From: Acidimicrobiaceae bacterium
Lineage (GTDB): Bacteria > Actinomycetota > Acidimicrobiia > Acidimicrobiales > Poriferisodalaceae
NCBI GenBank assembly: GCA_002719335.1
Contig: PBHE01000007.1
Coordinates: forward strand, 62,001-126,000
Direction of reading: 5' to 3'
Length of the DNA: 64,000 nucleotides
Shown: piece by piece, positions 57,176 through 64,000 of the stretch
Layout of the letters: each line of letters opens with the position of its first letter
Position numbering within the stretch: position 1 is the first letter of the stretch
Notes under the pieces: generated by a model
What the model was told of the DNA's origin: nothing
Seen by the model: the letters and a program-made list of their open reading frames with translations, nothing else
Databases searched by the model: none
Position numbers and translations under genes: made by a program

Positions 57176-58114
57176 ATGGACGACAAGACTCCGCCACTTC
57201 GGCTAGTCGATCCCGACGAAACTCTTGAAGAGCGAGATGTTGATTCCGTTGCGTCGCGTTCAGTAGGAGACCACCTGCACAACGCCGAGCTACTAGTCGA
57301 GATATTGCCTTACATCCAACGTTGGCGTGGCAAGGTCGTTGTCATCAAATATGGCGGAAACGCTATGACCGACAGTGCGTTGGCCCACCGATTCGCTGAA
57401 GACGTTGTCCTCATGCACCAAGTTGGAATATTGCCGTTGGTGGTCCATGGAGGCGGACCTCAAATAGGCGACCTTATGGAACGACTAGGCAAGAAACCGG
57501 AATTCCGTGATGGGCTCAGGGTCACCGACGCTGAGACCCTCGACATCGCCCGAATGGTTCTCGTCGGCAAAGTGAACCGAGACATCGTTGGAGCGATCAA
57601 TATTCATGGGCCTTTAGCCGTAGGAGTAAGTGGCGAAGATGGTGGACTCATTACGGCGGCTGCTCGCAACCCCGAACTTGGCTTCGTTGGCGACGTCGAT
57701 TCCGTCGACCCGGCACTGCTCACTAAGCTGTTTGCTGAAGGTCTTATTCCCGTAATGTCCACCATCGGAGCGGATGCATCGGGCCAGGCGTACAACATAA
57801 ACGCCGACACAGTTGCGGGCGCCGTCGCTGAGGCTATAGGCGCCGAAAAAGTGGTTTACCTCACCAATGTCGAAGGTCTCTACGAAGATCTAGACAACGA
57901 AGATTCACTCATCCGCCGAATCAGCGCAGATGAGCTTCAGACTAAAATCGAATCTGGACAAATCACTGACGGGATGATCCCCAAAATCGAAGCTTGTATC
58001 CGGGCAGTAAAAAATGGGGTCACTAGCGCTCACTTGATCGATGGGCGAATTCCCCACGTAGCTCTGCTCGAGATCTTCACCGACGCGGGCATCGGAACAA
58101 TGATTGCCGATTGA
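57176..58114 (+). CDS. argB: N-acetylglutamate kinase
   Basis: Phosphorylates N-acetylglutamate. 312 aa with a roughly 30-residue N-terminal extension containing a helix before the core, as in arginine-sensitive hexameric enzymes. VVIKYGGNAMTD (Lys58), VVHGGGPQI and GMIPKIEAC are intact. ATG with GGAG upstream. The extension suggests feedback inhibition by arginine, which is inference. Confidence 0.96.
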   Translation: MDDKTPPLRLVDPDETLEERDVDSVASRSVGDHLHNAELLVEILPYIQRWRGKVVVIKYGGNAMTDSALAHRFAEDVVLMHQVGILPLVVHGGGPQIGDLMERLGKKPEFRDGLRVTDAETLDIARMVLVGKVNRDIVGAINIHGPLAVGVSGEDGGLITAAARNPELGFVGDVDSVDPALLTKLFAEGLIPVMSTIGADASGQAYNINADTVAGAVAEAIGAEKVVYLTNVEGLYEDLDNEDSLIRRISADELQTKIESGQITDGMIPKIEACIRAVKNGVTSAHLIDGRIPHVALLEIFTDAGIGTMIAD

Positions 58115-58155
58115 CTTGCGCTTCAGGAATCGCTAACGAATTAGGAATTTCCCCA

Positions 58156-59361
58156 ATGAATAGTTCAACAATTGCCGCCGAGGGCCCTGAGGCCTATCCA
58201 CTCATGCCGACGTATGGGCAACCGCCCGTGCAGTTTGTCAGAGGTTCGGGAACCGAGCTCTATGACCGTGATGGCAAAAGGTACCTCGATTTTCTTTGCG
58301 GATTAGCAGTGACGTCGCTTGGCCATTCCCATCCAGCGGTAGCTGAAGCTCTCGCCGAGCAAGCACGGACGCTTCTTCACGTTTCGAACTTGTATGAAAC
58401 TGTGCCGGGTCTAGAAGTCGCGGAAACGATCGACAGACTTCAGGGTGGAGGCGGGCAAGTCTTCTTCTGCAATAGCGGAGCGGAATCGATTGAGGGCGCA
58501 ATCAAGCTCGCTCGGAAAAACGGTGGTCGGGGAAAGCATGTAGTCGTAAGCGCCCTTAGGTCGTTCCACGGCAGAACCCTCGCCACACTTCATGCAACGG
58601 GACAAACCGAAAAACACGAGACATTTCAACCTTTACCCGAAGGGTTCCGGCATGTCCCATATAACGATTTCGGTGCTTTGGAGGCTGCAATCGACCCTTC
58701 CTGCGCTGCTGTGTTATTGGAAGTGGTCCAGGGAGAAGGAGGGGTCAATATTGGGGATGGTGAGTACCTGAAACAGGTTCGTCAATTGTGCGACGAACGA
58801 GACATGCTGCTGATGTTCGACGAGGTTCAAACCGGGTTCGCTCGCACTGGAGAATGGTTCGCGTGGCAACACCATTTCGATCCGACCAGTGACGTCCGGC
58901 CGGACGTGGTCACAATGGCCAAGGCGCTAGGCAATGGTGTTCCCATCGGCGCTATCTGGGCAAAGCGAGAAGTTGCCGCGGCATTCGAGCCCGGTGACCA
59001 CGCAACTACCTACGGAGGTCAACCCCTGGCCACCTCAGCGGCTCGCGCAGTTCTTCGGGTGATGGAAGCCATAGATGCTCCCAACCTTGCACGTGTAGCT
59101 GGCGATGATCTGATGGGCAAGTTATTGGAGGTCCCAAATGTCATCGATACGCGAGGCCTTGGACTCCTGATAGCTGCTGAGATTGATACCGAGGCAGTGG
59201 GTATGACAGGGCCTGAAATCGCACTCAGTTGCTTAGAGGCGGGCCTGGTGGTCAACGGGATAAGCCCGACCGCTATTCGCTTCGCGCCGCCCCTAACTGT
59301 TTCCTCTGAAGAGATCGATGAAGCAATAGAGAAATTAGCGACTGTCGTCGGAGGCAACTGA
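58156..59361 (+). CDS. argD: acetylornithine aminotransferase
   Basis: PLP-dependent class III transaminase. 401 aa from ATG 58156 with AGGA 9 nt upstream; a TTG at 58111 overlapping argB would add 15 residues before the usual N-terminus. FCNSGAESIEGAIKLAR, MFDEVQTGFARTG and the Schiff-base Lys256 in TMAKALGNG are present. The stop overlaps argF by one base (TGATG). Confidence 0.95.
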   Translation: MNSSTIAAEGPEAYPLMPTYGQPPVQFVRGSGTELYDRDGKRYLDFLCGLAVTSLGHSHPAVAEALAEQARTLLHVSNLYETVPGLEVAETIDRLQGGGGQVFFCNSGAESIEGAIKLARKNGGRGKHVVVSALRSFHGRTLATLHATGQTEKHETFQPLPEGFRHVPYNDFGALEAAIDPSCAAVLLEVVQGEGGVNIGDGEYLKQVRQLCDERDMLLMFDEVQTGFARTGEWFAWQHHFDPTSDVRPDVVTMAKALGNGVPIGAIWAKREVAAAFEPGDHATTYGGQPLATSAARAVLRVMEAIDAPNLARVAGDDLMGKLLEVPNVIDTRGLGLLIAAEIDTEAVGMTGPEIALSCLEAGLVVNGISPTAIRFAPPLTVSSEEIDEAIEKLATVVGGN

Positions 59362-60260
59362 TGCGACATTTCTTAGAAGTTGACGATCTCAGCATCGATG
59401 AACTTCGCCGGGTTCTTCAACTTTCAACACAGCCAGATTCGCCCAAGATGCTTGACGGTCAAGGTGTGGCGCTAATCTTCGAAAAACCATCAGGTAGAAC
59501 GCGGAACTCGATGGAGATGGCAGTCGTCCAACTGGGCGGGCACCCGATGTACATCAAACCCGAAGAACTAGGTATCGATACCCGCGAGACAGCGGAAGAC
59601 GTGGTTCGTGTCATGGCTGGATATCACGCTGCGTTAGCGGCGCGGGTCTTTGACCATGGCCGCCTCCAACGCATGGCCGCTACCGACGCCATGCCCGTCA
59701 TCAATTTGCTTTCCGACGTCGCTCATCCAATGCAAGCATTAGCGGATCTGCTGACAATCGAACAAGAGATTGGCCTTTCCGATGTGGGCCGTGTCGCGTA
59801 CGTGGGGGACGCGAACAACGTGTGGCGCTCCCTTGCTATTGGTTGCTCGATGCTTGGCATCGATACTGCAGTCGCGTCTCCACCCGGCCACGGGCCTAGC
59901 GAACTAGATGTTGACCGTGTCTTAGCGTCTGGTGGGTCATTGCTCGTGACGAACGACCCACAAGAGGCGGTTCAGGGTGCTGACGTGGTTTACACCGATG
60001 TATGGACATCCATGGGGCAAGAAAGCGAGAAGGAGCAAAGGCTTGACGCGTTTGCAAATTTTAGAGTTGATTCAACGTTGATGTCTCGAGCAAGCGCGAG
60101 CGGCATCTTTATGCACTGTCTTCCCGCTCATCGTGGCGAAGAAGTCACAAACGAGGTAATGGAAAGTTCGCGAAGCAAGGTGTTCCCTCAAGCGCACAAT
60201 CGGATGCATAGTGCCCGAGGGCTGCTTTCGTGGATCGTTGGGGAGGCAATGGGAAGATGA
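59361..60260 (+). CDS. argF: ornithine carbamoyltransferase
   Basis: Joins ornithine and carbamoyl phosphate. 299 aa. The carbamoyl-phosphate loop reads SGRTR (residues 44-48), where the common form is STRTR; HPMQALAD replaces HPCQ-type and FMHCLPAHRGEEV is the OTCase signature. These changes look like lineage variation because the catalytic Arg, Cys and His are kept. The last codons overlap the argR start (ATGA). Confidence 0.93.
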   Translation: MRHFLEVDDLSIDELRRVLQLSTQPDSPKMLDGQGVALIFEKPSGRTRNSMEMAVVQLGGHPMYIKPEELGIDTRETAEDVVRVMAGYHAALAARVFDHGRLQRMAATDAMPVINLLSDVAHPMQALADLLTIEQEIGLSDVGRVAYVGDANNVWRSLAIGCSMLGIDTAVASPPGHGPSELDVDRVLASGGSLLVTNDPQEAVQGADVVYTDVWTSMGQESEKEQRLDAFANFRVDSTLMSRASASGIFMHCLPAHRGEEVTNEVMESSRSKVFPQAHNRMHSARGLLSWIVGEAMGR

Positions 60261-60718
60261 CGAGTAAATCTCAGCGGCAACACTTAATCGAGCGGCTCTT
60301 GGCGGACCGGTCGGTCGGTGATCACGGCGAACTGGTGGAACTTCTGGCGTTAGAAGGAGTAGAAGCATCCCAGGCAAGCGTCAGTCGAGACCTTGACGAA
60401 CTGGGCGCTGTAAAACTCCGAGCGGGGGGCCGCACGGTTTATGCCATACCCGAAATAGCGACGCAAAGGTCTATTCCTCTTGAAACTCTCAGACGAGTCT
60501 GCGGCGATTGGGTTGTAGGAGCCGAACATTCCGACAATCTGGTGGTTCTGACCACTCCTCCAGGCTCTGCTCACGTCGTTGCATCAGCGATCGATCGCAG
60601 CGACAGCAGCGATGTCATTGGCACTGTCGCCGGCGATGACACCATTCTTGTGGTCGCTGCTCGACACACCAGTGGCGAAGCAGTTGCTAAACGTTTTCGT
60701 GAATTAGCGGGACTTTGA
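60257..60718 (+). CDS. argR: arginine repressor ArgR
   Basis: Arginine-responsive hexameric repressor. 153 aa from ATG 60257: winged helix-turn-helix at 1-70 (ASQASVSRDLDELGAVK, the DNA-reading helix) and a C-terminal arginine-binding/oligomerisation domain with VIGTVAGDDTILVVA (GTxAGDDT signature). Start overlaps argF by 4 bp; a longer in-frame reading (60230) has no support. Should bind the paired ARG boxes upstream of argC, making the operon autoregulated. Confidence 0.95.
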   Translation: MTSKSQRQHLIERLLADRSVGDHGELVELLALEGVEASQASVSRDLDELGAVKLRAGGRTVYAIPEIATQRSIPLETLRRVCGDWVVGAEHSDNLVVLTTPPGSAHVVASAIDRSDSSDVIGTVAGDDTILVVAARHTSGEAVAKRFRELAGL

Positions 60719-60767
60719 GGCCCGTTACCTCCAACCGACACCACCAACTTTCTGACAGGACGTACTT

Positions 60768-62147
60768 ATGGCCGATGGCAACACCCTTTGGCACGGCCGC
60801 TTTGCCGGCGGCCCCAGCGAGGCACTACGGGCCCTCAACGACTCACTACCTTTCGATCGGCGCATGTTTAAAGAAGACATCGCAGGTTCTCGGGCGCACG
60901 TTCAGATGCTTCAAGCGGTTGGGCTCTTAGACAGCGCAGAGCTATCCGAGATCCTCCTCGCGCTCGACACTGTCGAGGAGGAGATGGAACAAGGAAAGTT
61001 CGACTGGGCGGAATCCGACGAGGATATTCACACCGCCGTCGAACGGCGCGCAACAGAGCTAACTCCCGCAGCAGCAAAGATGCACACCGGCCGAAGTCGC
61101 AACGACCAGGTAGCAAATGACGTTCGTCTCGTCGCAATAGGCGAAATTGATTCACTTACTGAAGTACTAGCGGCACTTATCGGAGCACTACTAAGCAGAG
61201 CGCAAGAGGCCCTTGAACGGGAGATCTATCTTCCGGGGTACACCCATCTACAACGAGCTCAGCCCGTGGAGCTCGCACACCATCTAGCTGCCTACTGCTG
61301 GATGTTTTTGAGGGATATAGAGAGGCTTGGGGACGCGCGCCGACGTGCGGATGTTTCGGTGTTAGGGGCCGGGGCGCTTGCAGGCTCTTCTTTACCAATC
61401 GACCCACAAATGGTTGCTGACGAACTCGGTTTCTCAAAGCTCTTCGCTAATTCCCTCGACGCGGTTGCTGACCGGGACTTTGTCGCAGATTTGCTTTATT
61501 CGTTAAGCGTACTTGGGGTACATATTTCGAGAATGGGTGAGGAACTGTGCTTGTGGGCGTCCAGAGAGTTCAATTTCATCGAGCTTGACGATGCTTTTTC
61601 GACGGGCTCTTCGATGATGCCACAGAAGAAAAACCCCGACATTGCTGAGCTAGCTCGAGGTAAAGCCGGTCGACTTATAGGAAACCTGACCGGTTTCTTA
61701 ACTACCCAAAAGGGCCTCCCGCTTACCTACAACAAAGACCTGCAAGAAGACAAAGAGCCGTTGTTTGATAGTTGCGACACCGTGCGCCTAACACTTGTGG
61801 CTTTAACCGGCATGATCAACACTCTTGGTTTCAATGTTGAGGCAATGCAATCCAGCGCTGATTCGCCATACTCCGCCGCGACCGATCTAGCGGACTTTCT
61901 CGTTGAACGCGGAGTGCCATTTCGCCACGCTCACGCCACGGTCGCTGGTTTGGTTCGCAAATCTCTTGCTGATGAAACCGAGCTAGTCGAACTAGTACAA
62001 GCGCATAGTGATCTAGGGCCGGAAGCCGCTGAACTTCTTCAACGTGGGAGTGGTCGAAACCGAAGAAATAGCCACGGAGGCGGTGGAGCCGTCGCTGTTG
62101 CAGCGCAACTCGCAAAATTGAGCGAATTAGTCGGTGCTTTGCGGTGA
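60768..62147 (+). CDS. argH: argininosuccinate lyase
   Basis: Final step to arginine, releasing fumarate. 459 aa. HTGRSRNDQ at about residue 108, and the signature GSSMMPQKKNPD near 280 with the catalytic Ser region. AGGA before the ATG. Follows argR by 49 bp; argG, whose product makes its substrate and which usually sits between argR and argH, is absent. Confidence 0.96.
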   Translation: MADGNTLWHGRFAGGPSEALRALNDSLPFDRRMFKEDIAGSRAHVQMLQAVGLLDSAELSEILLALDTVEEEMEQGKFDWAESDEDIHTAVERRATELTPAAAKMHTGRSRNDQVANDVRLVAIGEIDSLTEVLAALIGALLSRAQEALEREIYLPGYTHLQRAQPVELAHHLAAYCWMFLRDIERLGDARRRADVSVLGAGALAGSSLPIDPQMVADELGFSKLFANSLDAVADRDFVADLLYSLSVLGVHISRMGEELCLWASREFNFIELDDAFSTGSSMMPQKKNPDIAELARGKAGRLIGNLTGFLTTQKGLPLTYNKDLQEDKEPLFDSCDTVRLTLVALTGMINTLGFNVEAMQSSADSPYSAATDLADFLVERGVPFRHAHATVAGLVRKSLADETELVELVQAHSDLGPEAAELLQRGSGRNRRNSHGGGGAVAVAAQLAKLSELVGALR

Positions 62148-62764
62148 ATCACGACGTTGGCCGGTGGTGCGCTGCCAACGACCGAGATATGGCTCCCGAC
62201 CACCACCTATCAGCAGCAGTAGCAACTGTTGAGAACTTCGTGCCAACAGATGATGCTCAGAGACGAGCGCGGCAGAGCGTCCTCGATTTCGCCGCAACGT
62301 ATCAAGATGCTCTGCACCGCTCCTGTCTGGCGGGTCATTTCACCGGTTCGAGTTGGGTTGTTAATCACAGTGGCAGCTTGGGACTTGTTCTGCTGCACAC
62401 AAAGGTCGATCGATGGCTGCAACCCGGAGGCCACGCGGACGGCAATGGTTGCCTTGGATCTGTAGCCCTGCGTGAGGCGACAGAGGAAACCGGAATAGCT
62501 GACCTAGAAATATGGAGCGATCCCATTGACATTGATGTTCATCTTTTTGAGAACCGAGCAGAGTCAGAACCCTCACATTTGCACCTAGATATTCGGTATC
62601 TCGTCAGAGCTCCACGAGACGCGGTAGTTCGAGGGAACGAAGAATCCCAAGCACTCAGATGGATCACCGAAGCGGACCTAGTAGACGCCAAGCTTTCTCT
62701 CGACGAAAGCACCCAAAGACTCGCTCGTTGCGGTTTTATGCTCGCTGAACGGGTCTTAACCTGA
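62144..62764 (+). CDS. NUDIX hydrolase
   Basis: 206 aa. An N-terminal helical region of about 60 residues precedes the fold. The Nudix box reads WLQPGGHADGNGCLGSVAL then REATEETGI: the REUxEExGU half is intact, but the Glu expected seven residues before REA is Gly, as in some GGHxDG-type subfamilies. Hydrolyses an unknown X-linked nucleoside diphosphate. GTG start overlapping the argH stop (GTGA); ATG 62189 is an alternative. Confidence 0.82.
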   Translation: MNHDVGRWCAANDRDMAPDHHLSAAVATVENFVPTDDAQRRARQSVLDFAATYQDALHRSCLAGHFTGSSWVVNHSGSLGLVLLHTKVDRWLQPGGHADGNGCLGSVALREATEETGIADLEIWSDPIDIDVHLFENRAESEPSHLHLDIRYLVRAPRDAVVRGNEESQALRWITEADLVDAKLSLDESTQRLARCGFMLAERVLT

Positions 62765-62772
62765 CGCTCCTG

Positions 62773-62778
62773 TAGCTT
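62773..62778 (+). promoter_or_regulatory. -10 box before the first small membrane protein gene
   Basis: TAGCTT ends 7 nt before the second of two tandem ATG codons (62786), favouring that codon as a leaderless start. Confidence 0.4.
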
Positions 62779-62785
62779 CACCATG

Positions 62786-63049
62786 ATGCGGTTTGTAGTG
62801 GTTCAGTTGGAAAACCTGCTGTTGCTCGCAATGGGGTTCGCTCTTGGCTGGTACCTCGTCACTACGTTGCCACGTTATGTGACCGTGGCTTCTTGCCCCA
62901 ACTGGCTGACAGCAGTTGCCCTAGCAACGGTGCTACTAGCAGTAGGTGGCCGTTTTGTTTTCGATGGCACGTTTCAGGCCTTGGGAATTGGCCTCATGTT
63001 GTCAAGTTCAGGTGCAGCGACGCTGCTGATCTATGAGGTGATTCGCTGA
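62786..63049 (+). CDS. small membrane protein of unknown function
   Basis: 87 aa (88 if ATG 62783 is used). Three hydrophobic stretches: LLLLAMGFALGWYLV, WLTAVALATVLLAVGG and LGIGLMLSSSGAATLLIY. No recognisable domain. The only polar features are a few Arg and one Cys in the loop VASCPNW. Followed 22 bp later by another small membrane protein gene. Confidence 0.55.
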   Translation: MRFVVVQLENLLLLAMGFALGWYLVTTLPRYVTVASCPNWLTAVALATVLLAVGGRFVFDGTFQALGIGLMLSSSGAATLLIYEVIR

Positions 63050-63059
63050 ATATTGCGGG

Positions 63060-63065
63060 TAGATT
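63060..63065 (+). promoter_or_regulatory. -10 box of the second small membrane protein gene
   Basis: TAGATT, 6 nt before GTG 63072; leaderless arrangement. Confidence 0.4.
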
Positions 63066-63071
63066 CTGATC

Positions 63072-63323
63072 GTGCGCTCAGGCCCCGTCGTATGGATTTC
63101 ACTGATCGTTGCAGCCATTGTTGTTGTTTACGGAATCGCCTCGGTGTTTGTCGTTCCCAAGTCTGCATGGGCTGAACTAAATCGACGCCGACGCAATTGG
63201 GTATTGCTGATTCTGCTCTTTGGACCGCTGGCTGTGCTGTTGTTCTATGGCACAGTTAGGCAACATCTCATGTACCCCGAACGGTACAAAATCATCGACG
63301 GTGTTGCCGAAGCGGATCGTTAA
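63072..63323 (+). CDS. small membrane protein, PLDc_N-like
   Basis: 83 aa. N-terminal helix WISLIVAAIVVVYGIASVFVV, a basic loop ELNRRRRNWVL, and a second helix LLILLFGPLAVLLFYGTV, matching the two-helix layout of phospholipase D-like N-terminal membrane domains (weak call). Cytosolic C-terminal tail of about 20 residues. Immediately upstream of tyrS. Function unknown. Confidence 0.6.
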   Translation: MRSGPVVWISLIVAAIVVVYGIASVFVVPKSAWAELNRRRRNWVLLILLFGPLAVLLFYGTVRQHLMYPERYKIIDGVAEADR

Positions 63324-63372
63324 CACAGAAAAGTATTTCACCCTTGGCCTCATGCCTTGGCACACTGTCAGT

Positions 63373-64000
63373 GTGGACATTCTTTCCGATCTTGAGGCCC
63401 GCGGGCTCATCCATGATGCGACCGACCGCGATGCCTTGGCCGCTCAGCTTGCGAACGGACCGGTAGTCCTTTACTGCGGCTTCGATCCGACCGCCGACAG
63501 TCTCCATGTCGGAAATCTCATTGGGTTGTTGACTCTTCGCCGATTTCAACTCGCCGGCCACCGCCCAATCAGCCTCGCTGGCGGTGCTACAGGAATGGTG
63601 GGCGATCCCAGCGGTCGCAGCGCCGAGAGAAACCTCCTCAACGATGAAGGTCTTGCACGCAATTTGACGGGAATTCTGCCCCAACTGCGCCAATTTCTAG
63701 ATTTCGAAGGCGACCATCCAGCGAAGCTGCTCGACAACCGGGCGTGGACGGTAGGCCTTGGAGTCCTAGATTTTTTTCGAGATGTCGGCAAGCACGTAAC
63801 TGTGAATCAGATGATCGCAAAAGAGTCTGTTCGCAATCGCATGGCCGAAGGAGATGGGATTTCCTACACAGAGTTCAGCTACATGCTGTTGCAGGGATAC
63901 GACTATTTGTGGCTCGCTGAAAACGAACATTGCGAGTTGCAAGTAGGTGGCTCAGACCAGTGGGGCAACATTGTGCTGGGAGTGGACCTCATACGAAGAA
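63373..64000 (+). CDS. tyrS: tyrosyl-tRNA synthetase (3' end cut by window)
   Basis: Charges tRNA-Tyr. About 209 residues visible from GTG 63373: YCGFDPTADSLHVGN with HIGH-type motif HVGN at 45-48, then GGATGMVGDPSGRS, tRNA/dimer region LLQGYDYLWL and GGSDQWGNI. KMSKS and the S4-like domain lie past the window edge. No clear ribosome-binding site or -10 box at leaderless distance was found. No T-box-like leader fits in the 49-bp gap upstream. Confidence 0.95.
   Translation, partial: MDILSDLEARGLIHDATDRDALAAQLANGPVVLYCGFDPTADSLHVGNLIGLLTLRRFQLAGHRPISLAGGATGMVGDPSGRSAERNLLNDEGLARNLTGILPQLRQFLDFEGDHPAKLLDNRAWTVGLGVLDFFRDVGKHVTVNQMIAKESVRNRMAEGDGISYTEFSYMLLQGYDYLWLAENEHCELQVGGSDQWGNIVLGVDLIRR

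Overview
The window reads as a chromosomal segment of an actinobacterium, most likely a marine or freshwater Acidimicrobiia-type lineage. The evidence is the actinobacterial block carAB-pyrD-pyrF-mihF-gmk-rpoZ-coaBC-metK-priA-def-fmt-rsmB, with the actinobacteria-restricted mIHF protein, a helicase-dead PriA and an F420/FMN split-barrel oxidoreductase. Base composition looks fairly balanced rather than strongly GC-rich, and short TANNNT boxes repeatedly sit 6-7 nt before start codons, as in actinobacterial leaderless genes. The lineage is an inference from gene content.

Layout. 1-14.9 kb: the end of pyrB, then a dense co-directional core block (pyrimidine synthesis, GMP kinase, RNA polymerase omega, CoA synthesis, SAM synthetase, PriA, deformylase, formyltransferase, RsmB). 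14.9-21.9 kb: mixed catabolic genes (phosphoesterase, two PF04909 amidohydrolases, GNAT, lactonase-like MBL protein, amidase, dienoyl-CoA isomerase-like crotonase, small membrane protein). 21.95-26.3 kb: moaB-ribD-ribE-ribBA, then hisG. 26.35-32.55 kb: translation block (DUF1844-like gene, infC-rpmI-rplT, a TrmH-type methylase, pheST). 32.57-48.44 kb: an accessory island with 2-hydroxyacid dehydrogenase, VOC proteins, SDR, two paralogous tandem-fused CaiB/BaiF CoA transferases, an acyl-CoA carboxylase beta subunit, two PhyH-type dioxygenases, a P450, a DUF3237 protein, an MFS carrier and two flavin or F420 redox proteins. 48.6-56.0 kb: gltBD and a second MFS carrier. 56.1-62.1 kb: argC-argB-argD-argF-argR-argH behind a double ARG box. 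62.1-64.0 kb: NUDIX protein, two small membrane proteins and the 5' part of tyrS.

The genes form near-complete pathways with specific holes. pyrC and pyrK are missing from the pyr block, ribH from the rib block, and argJ and argG from the arg block. The island looks like a route for activating (CoA transfer), oxidising (P450, Fe(II)/2-oxoglutarate dioxygenases, SDR) and carboxylating an unidentified, probably lipid- or terpenoid-like acid; the substrate cannot be read from sequence.

Most notable signals: (1) infC has no ATG/GTG/TTG start that would keep its conserved N-terminus and seems to start at ATA, overlapping the TAG stop of a 7-codon upstream ORF with a strong ribosome-binding site, behind a leader rich in hairpins; (2) a window-wide leaderless promoter pattern; (3) the pair of double CoA transferases around the carboxyltransferase/PhyH genes; (4) ARG boxes overlapping the argC promoter with argR in the same operon; (5) inverted repeats before hisG and competing hairpins before gltB. 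No tRNA, rRNA, CRISPR array, insertion sequence or prophage gene was recognised. No stretch longer than 300 bases lacks a gene; the longest is the infC leader of about 280 bases.
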